A program made the position numbers and the translations under genes. Below are positions 42,881 through 51,416 of a DNA stretch of 64,000 bases, piece after piece; positions within the stretch are counted from its first letter, which is position 1; every line of letters starts with the position of its first letter. The notes under the pieces are model-generated. The model did not search any database and was not told where the DNA came from. It saw only the letters and a program-made list of their open reading frames with translations. The stretch is taken from assembly GCF_003675385.1 (NCBI RefSeq), contig NZ_RCWZ01000004.1:1095671-1159670 (forward strand), given 5' to 3'. Source of the DNA: Mucilaginibacter kameinonensis. GTDB lineage: Bacteria; Bacteroidota; Bacteroidia; Sphingobacteriales; Sphingobacteriaceae.

Positions 42881-44980
42881 ATGAATCCTTTTCAAACGCC
42901 ACTTGTTTATTTAAAAGGTGTAGGCCAGTCAAGGGCCGAAGTTTTGAAAAAGGAACTTGAGCTGCACACGTTTGAAGACTTGCTGCGGCATTTCCCGTTC
43001 AGGTATATTGACCGCACCCGGTTTTATAAGGTAAGGGAAATCAGGGAGGAGTTACCTTACGTGCAGGTACTGGCCCGGATAGTGAGTAAAGAAGTTGTAG
43101 GCGAAAAACAAAGCCGCCGCCTGGTAGTAAAGGCTAAAGACGATACCGGTATTATAGAACTTGTATGGTTTAAGGGCATTAACTGGATTGAGAAAACCAT
43201 CATCCCCGGCAAGGTTTATATACTGTTTGGCAAGCCAGGCTTTTTTAATATGATGCCCCAAATGGCGCATCCCGAAATGGAATTATATGTGCCGGGAGCC
43301 CAGAAACAAGGTAATCTTTCTTTACAACCTGTATACAATTCAACAGAAAAGCTCAAGCAATTTTCGCTGGATACCAAAGGGATCCAGAAGTTAACCGCCT
43401 CATTGCTTGACCAGCACGCTAAGGACATTCGGGAGAACCTGCCTTCATATATTATCAACCAGTTTAAACTGCTCGACCGGGCCGATGCTTACCGTAACAT
43501 CCATTTTCCGGGTGATGCTACTTTGCTTAACGAAGCCTTGATCCGTTTGAAGTTTGAAGAGTTGTTTTTCCTTCAGCTCAAATTACTTAAGAATAAGCTG
43601 TTGCATACCCAAAAGTTTAAGGGAAATGTGTTTGATAAGGTTGGGCATTATTTTAATGAGTTTTACCACAACAAACTACCTTTTACGCTGACTGATCCGC
43701 AAAAACGGGTATTGAAAGAGATACGACAGGATACCCAGCGCGGTATACAAATGAACCGCCTTTTACAAGGAGACGTAGGCAGCGGTAAAACCGTAGTAGC
43801 ATTGATGAGCATGCTTATTGCTATTGATAATGGTTTTCAAACCTGTATCATGGCGCCTACCGAGATCCTGGCCACTCAACACTATCAAACCATTAAAAGT
43901 TTGGTGGGCGACGATTTTATTGAAGTTGCATTGTTAACCGGTTCTACCAAACAGAAAGACCGTAAAGTACTGCATCAAAAACTTGAAGACGGCGATCTGA
44001 AAATACTTGTTGGCACGCATGCGCTTATTGAGGATAAGGTGCAGTTTAAAAACCTTGGCTTTGTGGTAATTGATGAGCAGCACCGTTTTGGCGTTGAACA
44101 GCGCTCAAAGCTTTGGCGTAAAAATATCATCCCCCCACACATCCTGGTAATGACGGCCACTCCTATCCCGCGCACGCTGGCCATGACATTGTATGGCGAT
44201 CTGGATGTTTCGGTAATTGACCAGTTACCTGCCGGGCGTAAGCCAATTAAAACCGTCCATTTTTTTGAAAACCAGCGACTGCGCATGTTTGGTTTTATGA
44301 AACAGGAGATAGCATTGGGCAGGCAGATCTACGTAGTATATCCGCTGATACAGGAGAGTGAAAAACTCGACCTGAAGAATTTGGAAGATGGTATCGAGGC
44401 CATGTCGCGCGAGTTCCCATTGCCCAACTACCGATTGAGTATTGTTCACGGCAAAATGAAGCCTGCCGATAAAGATTTTGAAATGCAGCGTTTTATTAAG
44501 CACGAAACGCAGATCATGGTGGCCACCACCGTTATTGAGGTAGGCGTGAATGTGCCTAATGCCTCAGTGATGATCATTGAAAATGCCGAACGTTTTGGCC
44601 TATCACAGCTACACCAGTTAAGAGGCAGGGTTGGGCGTGGTGCAGAGCAATCCTATTGCATTTTAATGAGCAGTCACAAACTGAGTAACGATGGCAAGAT
44701 CAGGTTGGATACGATGGTAAAAACCAACAACGGTTTCGAGATTTCAGAGATAGACCTGCAATTGCGTGGCCCCGGCAATATTGAAGGCACCCAGCAAAGT
44801 GGCGTAGTTGATTTAAAGCTGGCCAACCTGGCCACCGATCAGGAACTACTTTTTAAAGTACGCAAATGTGTTGAAACCATATTTGAGAAAGACCCACAAC
44901 TGGCACATCCCGAAAACCAAATATTGCACCACGCTTTTGAAGTAAAAAGCGCAGGGCTAAGCTGGGATAAGATATCATAA
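42881..44980 (+). CDS. recG: ATP-dependent DNA helicase RecG
   Basis: The 699-residue protein has the N-terminal wedge/OB domain (about 1-180) and the superfamily 2 helicase core: QGDVGSGKTVVALMSM (Walker A), FVVIDEQHRFGVEQR, MTATPIPRTLAMTLYGDLDV, and QLRGRVGRGAEQSYCIL in the last motif, followed by the wedge-contacting C-terminus. RecG reverses stalled replication forks and drives branch migration. Length is normal. A palindromic repeat fills the gap upstream. Confidence 0.97.
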   Translation: MNPFQTPLVYLKGVGQSRAEVLKKELELHTFEDLLRHFPFRYIDRTRFYKVREIREELPYVQVLARIVSKEVVGEKQSRRLVVKAKDDTGIIELVWFKGINWIEKTIIPGKVYILFGKPGFFNMMPQMAHPEMELYVPGAQKQGNLSLQPVYNSTEKLKQFSLDTKGIQKLTASLLDQHAKDIRENLPSYIINQFKLLDRADAYRNIHFPGDATLLNEALIRLKFEELFFLQLKLLKNKLLHTQKFKGNVFDKVGHYFNEFYHNKLPFTLTDPQKRVLKEIRQDTQRGIQMNRLLQGDVGSGKTVVALMSMLIAIDNGFQTCIMAPTEILATQHYQTIKSLVGDDFIEVALLTGSTKQKDRKVLHQKLEDGDLKILVGTHALIEDKVQFKNLGFVVIDEQHRFGVEQRSKLWRKNIIPPHILVMTATPIPRTLAMTLYGDLDVSVIDQLPAGRKPIKTVHFFENQRLRMFGFMKQEIALGRQIYVVYPLIQESEKLDLKNLEDGIEAMSREFPLPNYRLSIVHGKMKPADKDFEMQRFIKHETQIMVATTVIEVGVNVPNASVMIIENAERFGLSQLHQLRGRVGRGAEQSYCILMSSHKLSNDGKIRLDTMVKTNNGFEISEIDLQLRGPGNIEGTQQSGVVDLKLANLATDQELLFKVRKCVETIFEKDPQLAHPENQILHHAFEVKSAGLSWDKIS

Positions 44981-45035
44981 AGCGATTAGTAGATTCACTA
45001 CATTGCTCCATTCATCACAATAACAACTCGTTTTA

Positions 45036-45401
45036 CTAATACTCTCCTATCGATAGCATTACCAGCGTACAGGCGTAAGCTGTTTCGATGCCCTTTTCGT
45101 TGGCTTTGCGCCGCAGTTCGGTATTTTCGGTACCGGGGTTAAATATTATTCGTTTGGGATTGGTGTTCAGGATGTAGTCATAGAGCGGCGGCTGATTTTG
45201 CGGGCCAACATACAGCGTTATGGTATCAATATCATGATGTATAGTTTCAGGCCTTTCAATAGGCACACCTGCTACCTCTCCCGTTTTTATGCCGACGTTA
45301 ACAATGGTATGCCCCCGTTCAACCAAACGGGTAGCCGCAAAATTGGCATACCTGCTGGTATCGGGTGTGGCCCCTAATATTAATGTTTTCTTATCAGCCA
45401 T
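45036..45401 (-). CDS. CoA-binding domain protein
   Basis: The 121-residue protein is a stand-alone Rossmann-type CoA-binding domain: KKTLILGATPDTSRYANFA at the start, KTGEVAGVPIERPETIH and RIIFNPGTENTELRRKANE. Members bind CoA or a nucleotide; their cellular role is mostly unknown. It is the last gene of a three-gene operon and overlaps the DinB-like gene by eight bases. Confidence 0.85.
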   Translation of the reverse strand: MADKKTLILGATPDTSRYANFAATRLVERGHTIVNVGIKTGEVAGVPIERPETIHHDIDTITLYVGPQNQPPLYDYILNTNPKRIIFNPGTENTELRRKANEKGIETAYACTLVMLSIGEY

Positions 45402-45876
45402 TGATCATCCTGTTTAATAAAGCAATTTGCGCGGAATGATAAATATGATGCTGTATCAAACCCGCCACCTGATACTCGTAAGTTTCGCCCATTTCGTCAG
45501 CTCCCGACTTACCGGCAACAGGTTCACTCCACCTCTCCTCCGGAAAATTCTGAATAAAGCCTGCCAGGTTTACATTCACCAGCTTTAAATCTTCAACAAT
45601 CCATTTCCACTTTTGTTCTTCGGGCAGGCCGGGCTCAGGCCAATCACCACGCACGGGCATTTGAGCATCCATGCCGTTCATGCGATCCATTACCTCCTCG
45701 GTCCAACCGGTCATGTGCAAAATAATAGCGGCAATATTATGTACCGAGCCCGCAGGCTTTTCATAAGCGGCTTCAAAACTGATGCTATCAACAATACTGT
45801 AAACAGACGGGCCATACCATGGGTTGCCCGACAGTACATTTTCAAGCTCGGCGGCTAATTTTTGAGATGTTGTCAT
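45394..45876 (-). CDS. DinB/YfiT-like superfamily protein
   Basis: The 160-residue protein has the four-helix DinB-like layout with three candidate metal-binding histidines, in HNIAAIILHMTGW near residue 46 and LIQHHIYHSAQIALLNRM near residue 140. Members are metal-dependent and often act as thiol transferases or have unknown roles. It overlaps the upstream oxidoreductase gene by four bases and the downstream CoA-binding gene by eight, so the three are made together. Confidence 0.85.
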   Translation of the reverse strand: MTTSQKLAAELENVLSGNPWYGPSVYSIVDSISFEAAYEKPAGSVHNIAAIILHMTGWTEEVMDRMNGMDAQMPVRGDWPEPGLPEEQKWKWIVEDLKLVNVNLAGFIQNFPEERWSEPVAGKSGADEMGETYEYQVAGLIQHHIYHSAQIALLNRMING

Positions 45877-47423
45877 GATAATATTTTTAAAGCAGCATTT
45901 GCACAGTTAATACCATCAATTGCAGCAGAAATTATACCACCGGCATAACCCGCGCCCTCACCACATGGAAAAAGCCCGGTAACCTGCGGATGCTGCAATG
46001 TTTCCCTGTCGCGCGGTATTTTTACAGGCGATGACGTACGCGATTCAACGCCTACCAAAATTGCCTCGTTGGTATAATAGCCTTTCATTTTTTTACCGAA
46101 CACAGGTAGAGCCTTCCGCAAACGCTCGTTGATCCAGTCCGGCAAAACCTCCTTGAGCTCCACACTCTTAGTCCCCGGCAGATATGAGTTAACCGGTAAA
46201 TCGGTTGATAAACGGTTTTGCACAAAATCAACCATGCGCTGACCGGGGGCAACCAGGTTACCGCCGCCAGCTGCAAAAGCAGCCTGCTCTACCTGTTTCT
46301 GAAAGTTGAGCATTTTAAACGGATCGTTATCGTCGCCGGCAACATCTTCCAGGTTAATTTGTACTACGGTACCTGAATTGGCGAAAGGATTGTTTCGTTT
46401 TGAAGGACTCCATCCGTTCACCACAATTTCGCCAGCTTCGGTTGAGCACGGCGCTATGATACCGCCGGGGCACATACAAAAAGAGAACACACCACGATCA
46501 TCAACCTGCTCAACCAGGCTATAGTATGAAGGCGGCAGATCCGGCCCACGGTATTCGCAATGATATTGGGCTCGGTCAATTATTTCCTGCGGATGCTCAA
46601 TCCTTACGCCCAGGGCAAAAGGCTTGGCCTCGATCAAAATACTTTGACTGTGCAACATCTCAAACACATCCCTTGCCGAGTGGCCCGTAGCCAGGATCAC
46701 GGCATTGGAAGTGATCTTTTCACCAGCCGAGGTTTTTACTCCTTTAATCTTTCCAAAATCAACCAGCAATTGGGTTACTTTGGTATCAAACATAATTTCA
46801 CCACCAGCATTCAACACGGTTTCACGCATTGCGGTGATAATTTGAGGCAATTTATTGGTGCCGATATGTGGCCGCGCGTCAATCAGGATATCTTCTGCTG
46901 CGCCATGGGCTACAAACATTTTTAATACCTGGTTCACGTCACCTCGCTTGGTTGAGCGGGTATATAGTTTACCATCGGAATAAGTGCCTGCACCACCCTC
47001 GCCAAAACAATAGTTTGATTCGGGGTTTACAAGGCCTTGTTTATTTATATTGGCCAAATCGCGGCGGCGTTGTTTTACATCCTTGCCCCTTTCAATAACA
47101 ATCGGTTTCAGCCCCTGCTCGATACATTGCAAAGCGGCGAATAACCCGGCAGGGCCTGCGCCTACGATGATTACCGGTCGGCCAAATTGCACGTTGGGGT
47201 AATTGATGGCAAAAACTTCGGGCTGATAAGCCTCCTGCATAAAAACCCTTACCTGCATGCGATAAACCACACGGCGGCCACGCGCATCAATAGAACGCTT
47301 TAGGATTTTTAATGCCGAAATATTTTTCAGTGGAATTTTCAGGGCTGCTGACGCCAGTTGCTTTAAAACGGCCTCATCTTCCTGTTGTCCGGGAGGACAA
47401 ACTATCTCTGTTTCTTTTGTCAT
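45873..47423 (-). CDS. FAD-dependent oxidoreductase
   Basis: The 516-residue protein has a dinucleotide-binding motif (VIIVGAGPAGLFAALQCIEQ near residue 80), SNYCFGEGGAGTYSDGKLYT, a second nucleotide-contact region (NAVILATGHSARDVFEML) and the C-terminal GLFPCGEGAGYAGGIISAAI. This is the widespread family of FAD-dependent dehydrogenases of unknown substrate, with a small N-terminal domain before the FAD fold. It heads an operon with the DinB-like and CoA-binding genes through four- and eight-base overlaps. Confidence 0.88.
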   Translation of the reverse strand: MTKETEIVCPPGQQEDEAVLKQLASAALKIPLKNISALKILKRSIDARGRRVVYRMQVRVFMQEAYQPEVFAINYPNVQFGRPVIIVGAGPAGLFAALQCIEQGLKPIVIERGKDVKQRRRDLANINKQGLVNPESNYCFGEGGAGTYSDGKLYTRSTKRGDVNQVLKMFVAHGAAEDILIDARPHIGTNKLPQIITAMRETVLNAGGEIMFDTKVTQLLVDFGKIKGVKTSAGEKITSNAVILATGHSARDVFEMLHSQSILIEAKPFALGVRIEHPQEIIDRAQYHCEYRGPDLPPSYYSLVEQVDDRGVFSFCMCPGGIIAPCSTEAGEIVVNGWSPSKRNNPFANSGTVVQINLEDVAGDDNDPFKMLNFQKQVEQAAFAAGGGNLVAPGQRMVDFVQNRLSTDLPVNSYLPGTKSVELKEVLPDWINERLRKALPVFGKKMKGYYTNEAILVGVESRTSSPVKIPRDRETLQHPQVTGLFPCGEGAGYAGGIISAAIDGINCANAALKILS

Positions 47424-47927
47424 GACTGATGCCGGGTTTTTATCCCGGATAACACAAAGTTAAGAAACCCTCTCTAAATCTCTCCAAAAGGGGAAACTTT
47501 GATTAGCAATTTTCACCTGCGCTCATTTTCATCTTGAGGTTTTATGATGATCAAGATCACCCTCTTTTTAACTTATTCGGATACTTTAAGCAACCTATAG
47601 TTTTTAATAGGATAGAATCTACTAACAAAGGGGGGGGGGTAACAGGGTTAACACAATCAGGGGTTAACATTTACATACGTAACTAATAATCAAATAATTG
47701 AACGTTTTTATGTCAAAAAAAGTGTTAACCCCCATTGTGTAACACAAACTACATTATTTCCCCCATTCAAATGGTGTTCAATCCACTCAAAACCGTTCGG
47801 GTTTGCACAATGACCGTACGCTATCGAACAGTTTTAAAATTCAATAAAAAATAAATATCTGAAAATCAAATAATTACAAAATGGCACTCAGATTGGCATG
47901 CACCTCATGTATTTAAATAATAAAAAA
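47424..47927. other. Intergenic region with a G10 tract and GTTAAC repeats, upstream of an ECF sigma gene
   Basis: This gap of about 500 bases contains a run of ten G (47630-47639), two direct copies of GGGTTAACA (47645-47653 and 47661-47669) and an inverted copy, TGTTAACCCCC, at 47723-47733. A fragment CCCTCTCTAAATCTCTCC at 47467-47484, typical of dispersed Bacteroidota repeats, is also present. No small gene was found. The right end is the A-rich leader of the sigma gene. Confidence 0.55.
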
Positions 47928-48503
47928 ATGACTACCGCCGACGAACGCTTACACACAATATGGAATGGCTGCCTGAGTAACGACAGAAAAAGCCAGGAAC
48001 AATTATACAGGTTATTAGCACCCCGCATGCTTGCAGTTTGCATGCGTTATGCAACCGATAAAGACGAGGCACAAGATATATTACAGGAAGGTTTTATCAA
48101 AATGTTCCGCAACATGAAAAACTACCGTGGCGAAGGGAGTTTGGAAGGATGGATCCGCCGCATCATGGTACATTGCGCCATATCACGCTACCGCAAATTA
48201 AAACCAATGGTTTTGGTTGATGATTTTGCAGCAGAAGAGGCTTCGGCTGTGCCTATCAGCAGTTCATACAACGATAACGGCCTTGAGGCTAAAGACCTGA
48301 TGAAACTGGTACAAAAATTACCAAAAACATATCGCTCTGTTTTTAACATGTACGCTATTGAAGGTTACTCGCACCAGGAAATCGGCTCATCACTGGGTAT
48401 GAGCGAATTGCTATCACGCACTACCTTACACCGTGCCCGTACACTTTTAAAAGAAATGGTAGCCAAACTAACCATGCGCGAAGAACATTGCCTGGCAGGA
48501 TAA
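47928..48503 (+). CDS. ECF-type RNA polymerase sigma factor
   Basis: The 191-residue protein has region 2 (RYATDKDEAQDILQEGFIKM, then GSLEGWIRRIMVHCAISRY) and region 4 (LPKTYRSVFNMYAIEGYSHQ, then LGMSELLSRTTLHRARTLLK). The second helix of region 4 reads ELLSRTTLHRAR rather than the usual ESTSRSxLHRAR, a small departure in the DNA-reading helix. No anti-sigma gene is adjacent. The ATG at 47928 (MTTADERLHTIWNGC), preceded by an A-rich leader, is preferred to an upstream frame start at 47898. Confidence 0.9.
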   Translation: MTTADERLHTIWNGCLSNDRKSQEQLYRLLAPRMLAVCMRYATDKDEAQDILQEGFIKMFRNMKNYRGEGSLEGWIRRIMVHCAISRYRKLKPMVLVDDFAAEEASAVPISSSYNDNGLEAKDLMKLVQKLPKTYRSVFNMYAIEGYSHQEIGSSLGMSELLSRTTLHRARTLLKEMVAKLTMREEHCLAG

Positions 48504-48547
48504 GCCGGCCCTGCCATTAACCTTACACAAATCATTTACAAAGCTGC

Positions 48548-48568
48548 AGCCCCTGATGGGGCTTTCTG
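48548..48568 (+). terminator. Probable terminator after the sigma factor gene
   Basis: A 6-bp stem (AGCCCC/GGGGCT, 48548-48563) with flanking GC/GC pairing is followed by a T-rich stretch; it lies 45 bases after the stop. Confidence 0.55.
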
Positions 48569-48748
48569 CTTTTATAAGTATTCAGATACTGTGCAAATTT
48601 TCTCATATCGTACGTTGCATAGCTCACACCCTTTTTTAACTTACCGAAAAGCCGTATCTTGACACCTTGTCAGCATATGCCTTGTTTGTAACAACGGTAC
48701 GTGATTTGCACTCTAACCCGAAACATCACATAAATACACGAAAAACAA

Positions 48749-49330
48749 ATGAAAAGATTATTCTCTGCTATATTAGTTATAGTGACAGCCATGTCCTTAA
48801 GCTCATGCAGCTATAACAGCATGGTTAAATTAGACGAGTCTGTTAAAGCAAAATGGGGAGCCGTACAAAGCGATTACCAGCGCCGTAGCGACCTGATCCC
48901 TAATTTAGTTAATACTGTAAAAGGCGCTGCCAATTTTGAAAAAAGCACCTTAACCGCTGTTGTTGAGGCCCGTTCAAAAGCAACATCGGTACAGGTTGAC
49001 CCAAACAAACTTACGCCCGAATCTATTAAAGCGTTCCAGGCCTCACAAGGCGAATTGAGTGCAGCCCTTGGTAAATTGCTTTCTATTACCGAAAACTATC
49101 CCGACCTGAAATCAAACTCAAACTTCCACGACCTGCAAATTCAGCTGGAAGGTACCGAAAACAGGATTAACGTATCCCGTAAGGATTTTAATGATGCAGT
49201 TCAAGAGTACAACAGCAAAATCCGCTTGTTCCCGGCCAATATAACTGCCAAAATGTTTGGTTTTTCTGCAAAAGGTTATTTCACTGCCGAGCCAGGTGCC
49301 GACAAAGCCCCTAAAGTAGAGTTTAATTAA
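48749..49330 (+). CDS. LemA family protein
   Basis: The 193-residue protein has a lipoprotein-like or anchor N-terminus (MKRLFSAILVIVTAMSLSSC) and the LemA helical core: SYNSMVKLDESVKAKWGAVQ, YQRRSDLIPNLVNTVKGAAN and IQLEGTENRINVSRKDFNDA. LemA proteins form long helical bundles on the outer side of the membrane and are of unclear function. It precedes two TPM-domain genes, an arrangement repeated in many Bacteroidota, which suggests a shared process. Confidence 0.93.
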   Translation: MKRLFSAILVIVTAMSLSSCSYNSMVKLDESVKAKWGAVQSDYQRRSDLIPNLVNTVKGAANFEKSTLTAVVEARSKATSVQVDPNKLTPESIKAFQASQGELSAALGKLLSITENYPDLKSNSNFHDLQIQLEGTENRINVSRKDFNDAVQEYNSKIRLFPANITAKMFGFSAKGYFTAEPGADKAPKVEFN

Positions 49331-49425
49331 TTATTGAATTAATGAGGTATTGAGTTATTGAATTGCAACTTGCTATTTCAATAACTCTACATTCAATAAT
49401 CCATCAAATCAATAATTCAATAATT
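49329..49425. repeat. AT-rich imperfect palindrome between lemA-like and TPM genes
   Basis: The left part, with TTATTGAATTAATGAGGTAT and TGAGTTATTGAA, is inverted relative to the right part, with TTCAATAACTC and AATAATTCAATAATT. The match is imperfect and built of TTATTGAA units. It may be an intergenic repeat or simply AT-rich low-complexity sequence. Confidence 0.45.
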
Positions 49426-49432
49426 AAAAAAC

Positions 49433-49867
49433 ATGGCTGTATTTAACGAAGAAGAACAGCAGCGCATCCGTAAGGCTATTGAAGAAGCCGAGCAGCGCTC
49501 ATCGGGCGAGATCAGGGTCTGCATTGAAAAAAGATGCAGCGAGAATGTGCTTGACCGTGCGGCAAAATATTTCGTGCAGCTTAATATGCACAAAACCAAG
49601 CTAAGGCATGGCGTGCTGGTATACGTTGCCACTGTCGATCGTAAGTTTGCGATTATAGGCGATGCAGGAATCAACCAGGTAGTTCCTCCCGATTTTTGGG
49701 ATACCACACGCGATGATATGCTGCAGCATTTTAAATATGGCGATATTGTTGAAGGAATTGTTACAGGCTTGAAAATTGCCGGCGAACAACTTCAGAAATA
49801 CTTCCCTCATCAGGATGGCGATCAAAACGAACTTCCGGATGATATTGCCTTTATGGATGGCGATTAA
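49433..49867 (+). CDS. TPM domain protein (cytosolic or membrane-associated)
   Basis: The 144-residue protein is a TPM-domain fragment without signal peptide: EEEQQRIRKAIEEAEQRSSG, EIRVCIEKRC, YVATVDRKFAIIGDAGINQV and QHFKYGDIVEGIVTGLKIAG. TPM domains are of unclear catalytic role; some were proposed to be phosphatases. It lies between the LemA gene and a second, exported TPM protein, 12 bases apart from the latter, so the two TPM genes are co-transcribed. Confidence 0.88.
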   Translation: MAVFNEEEQQRIRKAIEEAEQRSSGEIRVCIEKRCSENVLDRAAKYFVQLNMHKTKLRHGVLVYVATVDRKFAIIGDAGINQVVPPDFWDTTRDDMLQHFKYGDIVEGIVTGLKIAGEQLQKYFPHQDGDQNELPDDIAFMDGD

Positions 49868-49879
49868 AAACTAAAAAAC

Positions 49880-50668
49880 ATGTTCAAAAAGTTTATACTG
49901 TTCTTCGGATTTATACTTTGCGTTGTTGCAGCAATTGCGCAGGATTTTCCGGAACGCTCCAATACCCTTGTTACCGATTATACCAATACCTTAAGCCCGG
50001 CTGATAAACAACAGCTGGAAACTAAACTGGTTGCCTTTAATGATTCTACCTCAACGCAAATAGCGGTGGTGATACTGAAATCTGTCGGTAACTATGATAT
50101 CAATGACTATGGCGTTCAGTTGTTACGTAAATGGGGTATTGGCCAAAAAGACAAGAATAACGGCGTATTGGTACTTGTTGCCATAGGCGACCGTAAAATG
50201 AGTATCCAAACCGGTTATGGTGCAGAAGGTGCCCTACCTGATATTGTTACACAGGATATTATTCAAAACGACCTTAAACCACATTTTAAACAAGGCGATT
50301 ATTACGGTGGGCTTGACGCCGGTACCAACAGCATTATTAAAGCCATGAAAGGCGAATATAAAGCCGATAGAAAATCAAGCAAAAAAGGCAATGATGGTGG
50401 CCCTGCCGGTTTTATCATTATTATAATTGTAGTAGTGATCCTGATTATAATCTTCCGCAACCGGGGTGGAGGCGGTGGCAGGCAGATCATCGGTCGCCGG
50501 GGTGGTGCAAGCCCATTCTGGTGGTTCCTGGCAGGCAATATGCTTGGCGGCGGCGGTCGCAGCAACGGAGGCGATTGGGGAGGTTTTTCCGGCGGTGGCG
50601 GCGGAGGTGGATTTGGCGGTTTCGGCGGTGGCAGCGGCGGCGGCGGTGGTTCAAGTGGCAGCTGGTAA
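49880..50668 (+). CDS. TPM domain protein with membrane helix and Gly-rich tail (YgcG-like)
   Basis: The 262-residue protein has a signal peptide (MFKKFILFFGFILCVVAAIA), a TPM domain (about 25-160: VTDYTNTLSPADKQQLETKL, then TQIAVVILKSVGNYDIND and GVLVLVAIGDRKMSIQTGYG), one membrane helix (FIIIIIVVVILIIIF near 180-195) and a Gly/Ser-rich tail ending GGSSGSW. The tail of alternating Gly blocks is a known feature of the family. It is the third gene of the LemA-TPM-TPM group. Confidence 0.9.
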   Translation: MFKKFILFFGFILCVVAAIAQDFPERSNTLVTDYTNTLSPADKQQLETKLVAFNDSTSTQIAVVILKSVGNYDINDYGVQLLRKWGIGQKDKNNGVLVLVAIGDRKMSIQTGYGAEGALPDIVTQDIIQNDLKPHFKQGDYYGGLDAGTNSIIKAMKGEYKADRKSSKKGNDGGPAGFIIIIIVVVILIIIFRNRGGGGGRQIIGRRGGASPFWWFLAGNMLGGGGRSNGGDWGGFSGGGGGGGFGGFGGGSGGGGGSSGSW

Positions 50669-50673
50669 ACGCA

Positions 50674-50836
50674 GAACCATGATTGGCCTGATTTAAGGAT
50701 TAAAGGATATGATTATTGCAACTCCCTTTCAATCCGAAGAATATCAACATTTACTATCAAATAAAATTATTAACGGACCCTTGTATATTAGAATTGGCTT
50801 ACCCTCATTGTAATCCTAAATCCTAAAATCAGGGTT
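50674..50836. repeat. GAACCnTGATT-family palindromic element (D2)
   Basis: The left arm (GAACCATGATTGGCCTGATT..., 50674-50708) is inverted relative to the right arm (50812-50836), whose complement begins GAACCCTGATTTTAGGATTT. Both arms end in AAGGATTAAAGGAT-like sequence, as in the element at 33214-33387. The arms flank about 100 bases without coding sequence. Confidence 0.7.
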
Positions 50837-50853
50837 CAAATCTATAAACATTA

Positions 50854-51405
50854 ATGAGTAAAGATCTCACCTGGAAACTACTTTCATCATCATATATCCA
50901 TAAAGGCCCCTGGGCTACACTCCGCATTGATAAATGCGAAATGCCAAATGGCAAAATTGTTGAAGACTACTATGTACTTGAATATTCAAACTGGGTTAAC
51001 GCGGTAGCAATAACAGACGATAACAAGGTATTGATGGTAAAACAGTACCGTCATGCGGCAGGCATTATTTCGCTCGAAATTCCGGGCGGTGTAATTGACG
51101 CCGGCGAAGATCCGGTAAATGCTATCCGCCGTGAGTTATTGGAAGAAACAGGCTATCAGTTTGATGAATTTGAATTGATCTGTACAGTTTATGGCAACCC
51201 ATCAACAGCCAACAATCAAACTTTTACTTACTTTACCAAAGGCGGCAAAAAAGTACAAGGCCAGCACCTTGACGAACTGGAAGACCTGATTGTTGAGGAA
51301 TATACCATTGAAGAGGTAAAGCAATTGCTGCTCAATAACGAAATAAAACAAGCCATGCATTGTGCCGGTTTGTTTTATGGCATGATGAAGCTGGGAGTGA
51401 TATAA
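50854..51405 (+). CDS. NUDIX hydrolase (ADP-ribose pyrophosphatase-like)
   Basis: The 183-residue protein has a complete Nudix box at about residues 80-102 (GGVIDAGEDPVNAIRRELLE then ETGY) and the N-terminal fold of the ADP-ribose pyrophosphatase branch (YYVLEYSNWVNAVAITDDNK). It hydrolyses a nucleoside diphosphate linked to another group; the substrate is not provable here. Its stop codon lies in a hairpin shared with the convergent downstream gene. Confidence 0.92.
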   Translation: MSKDLTWKLLSSSYIHKGPWATLRIDKCEMPNGKIVEDYYVLEYSNWVNAVAITDDNKVLMVKQYRHAAGIISLEIPGGVIDAGEDPVNAIRRELLEETGYQFDEFELICTVYGNPSTANNQTFTYFTKGGKKVQGQHLDELEDLIVEEYTIEEVKQLLLNNEIKQAMHCAGLFYGMMKLGVI

Positions 51406-51416
51406 GCTATCACTCC
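51394..51416. terminator. Hairpin covering both stop codons of two convergent genes
   Basis: A perfect 9-bp stem (GGAGTGATA at 51394-51402, TATCACTCC at 51408-51416) with a 5-base loop includes the TAA of the NUDIX gene and the stop of the NTF2-like gene. No long T run follows in either direction, so it may act as a weak terminator or an mRNA 3'-end structure. Confidence 0.5.

Noticed and set aside
47424..47897. CRISPR-like array in the GTTAAC region
   Set aside because: There are only three short sites with unequal spacing, one inverted; not an array of direct repeats.
50302..50565. Proline/Arg-rich frame opposite the TPM gene
   Set aside because: It is the reverse of the Gly-rich tail; low-complexity shadow.
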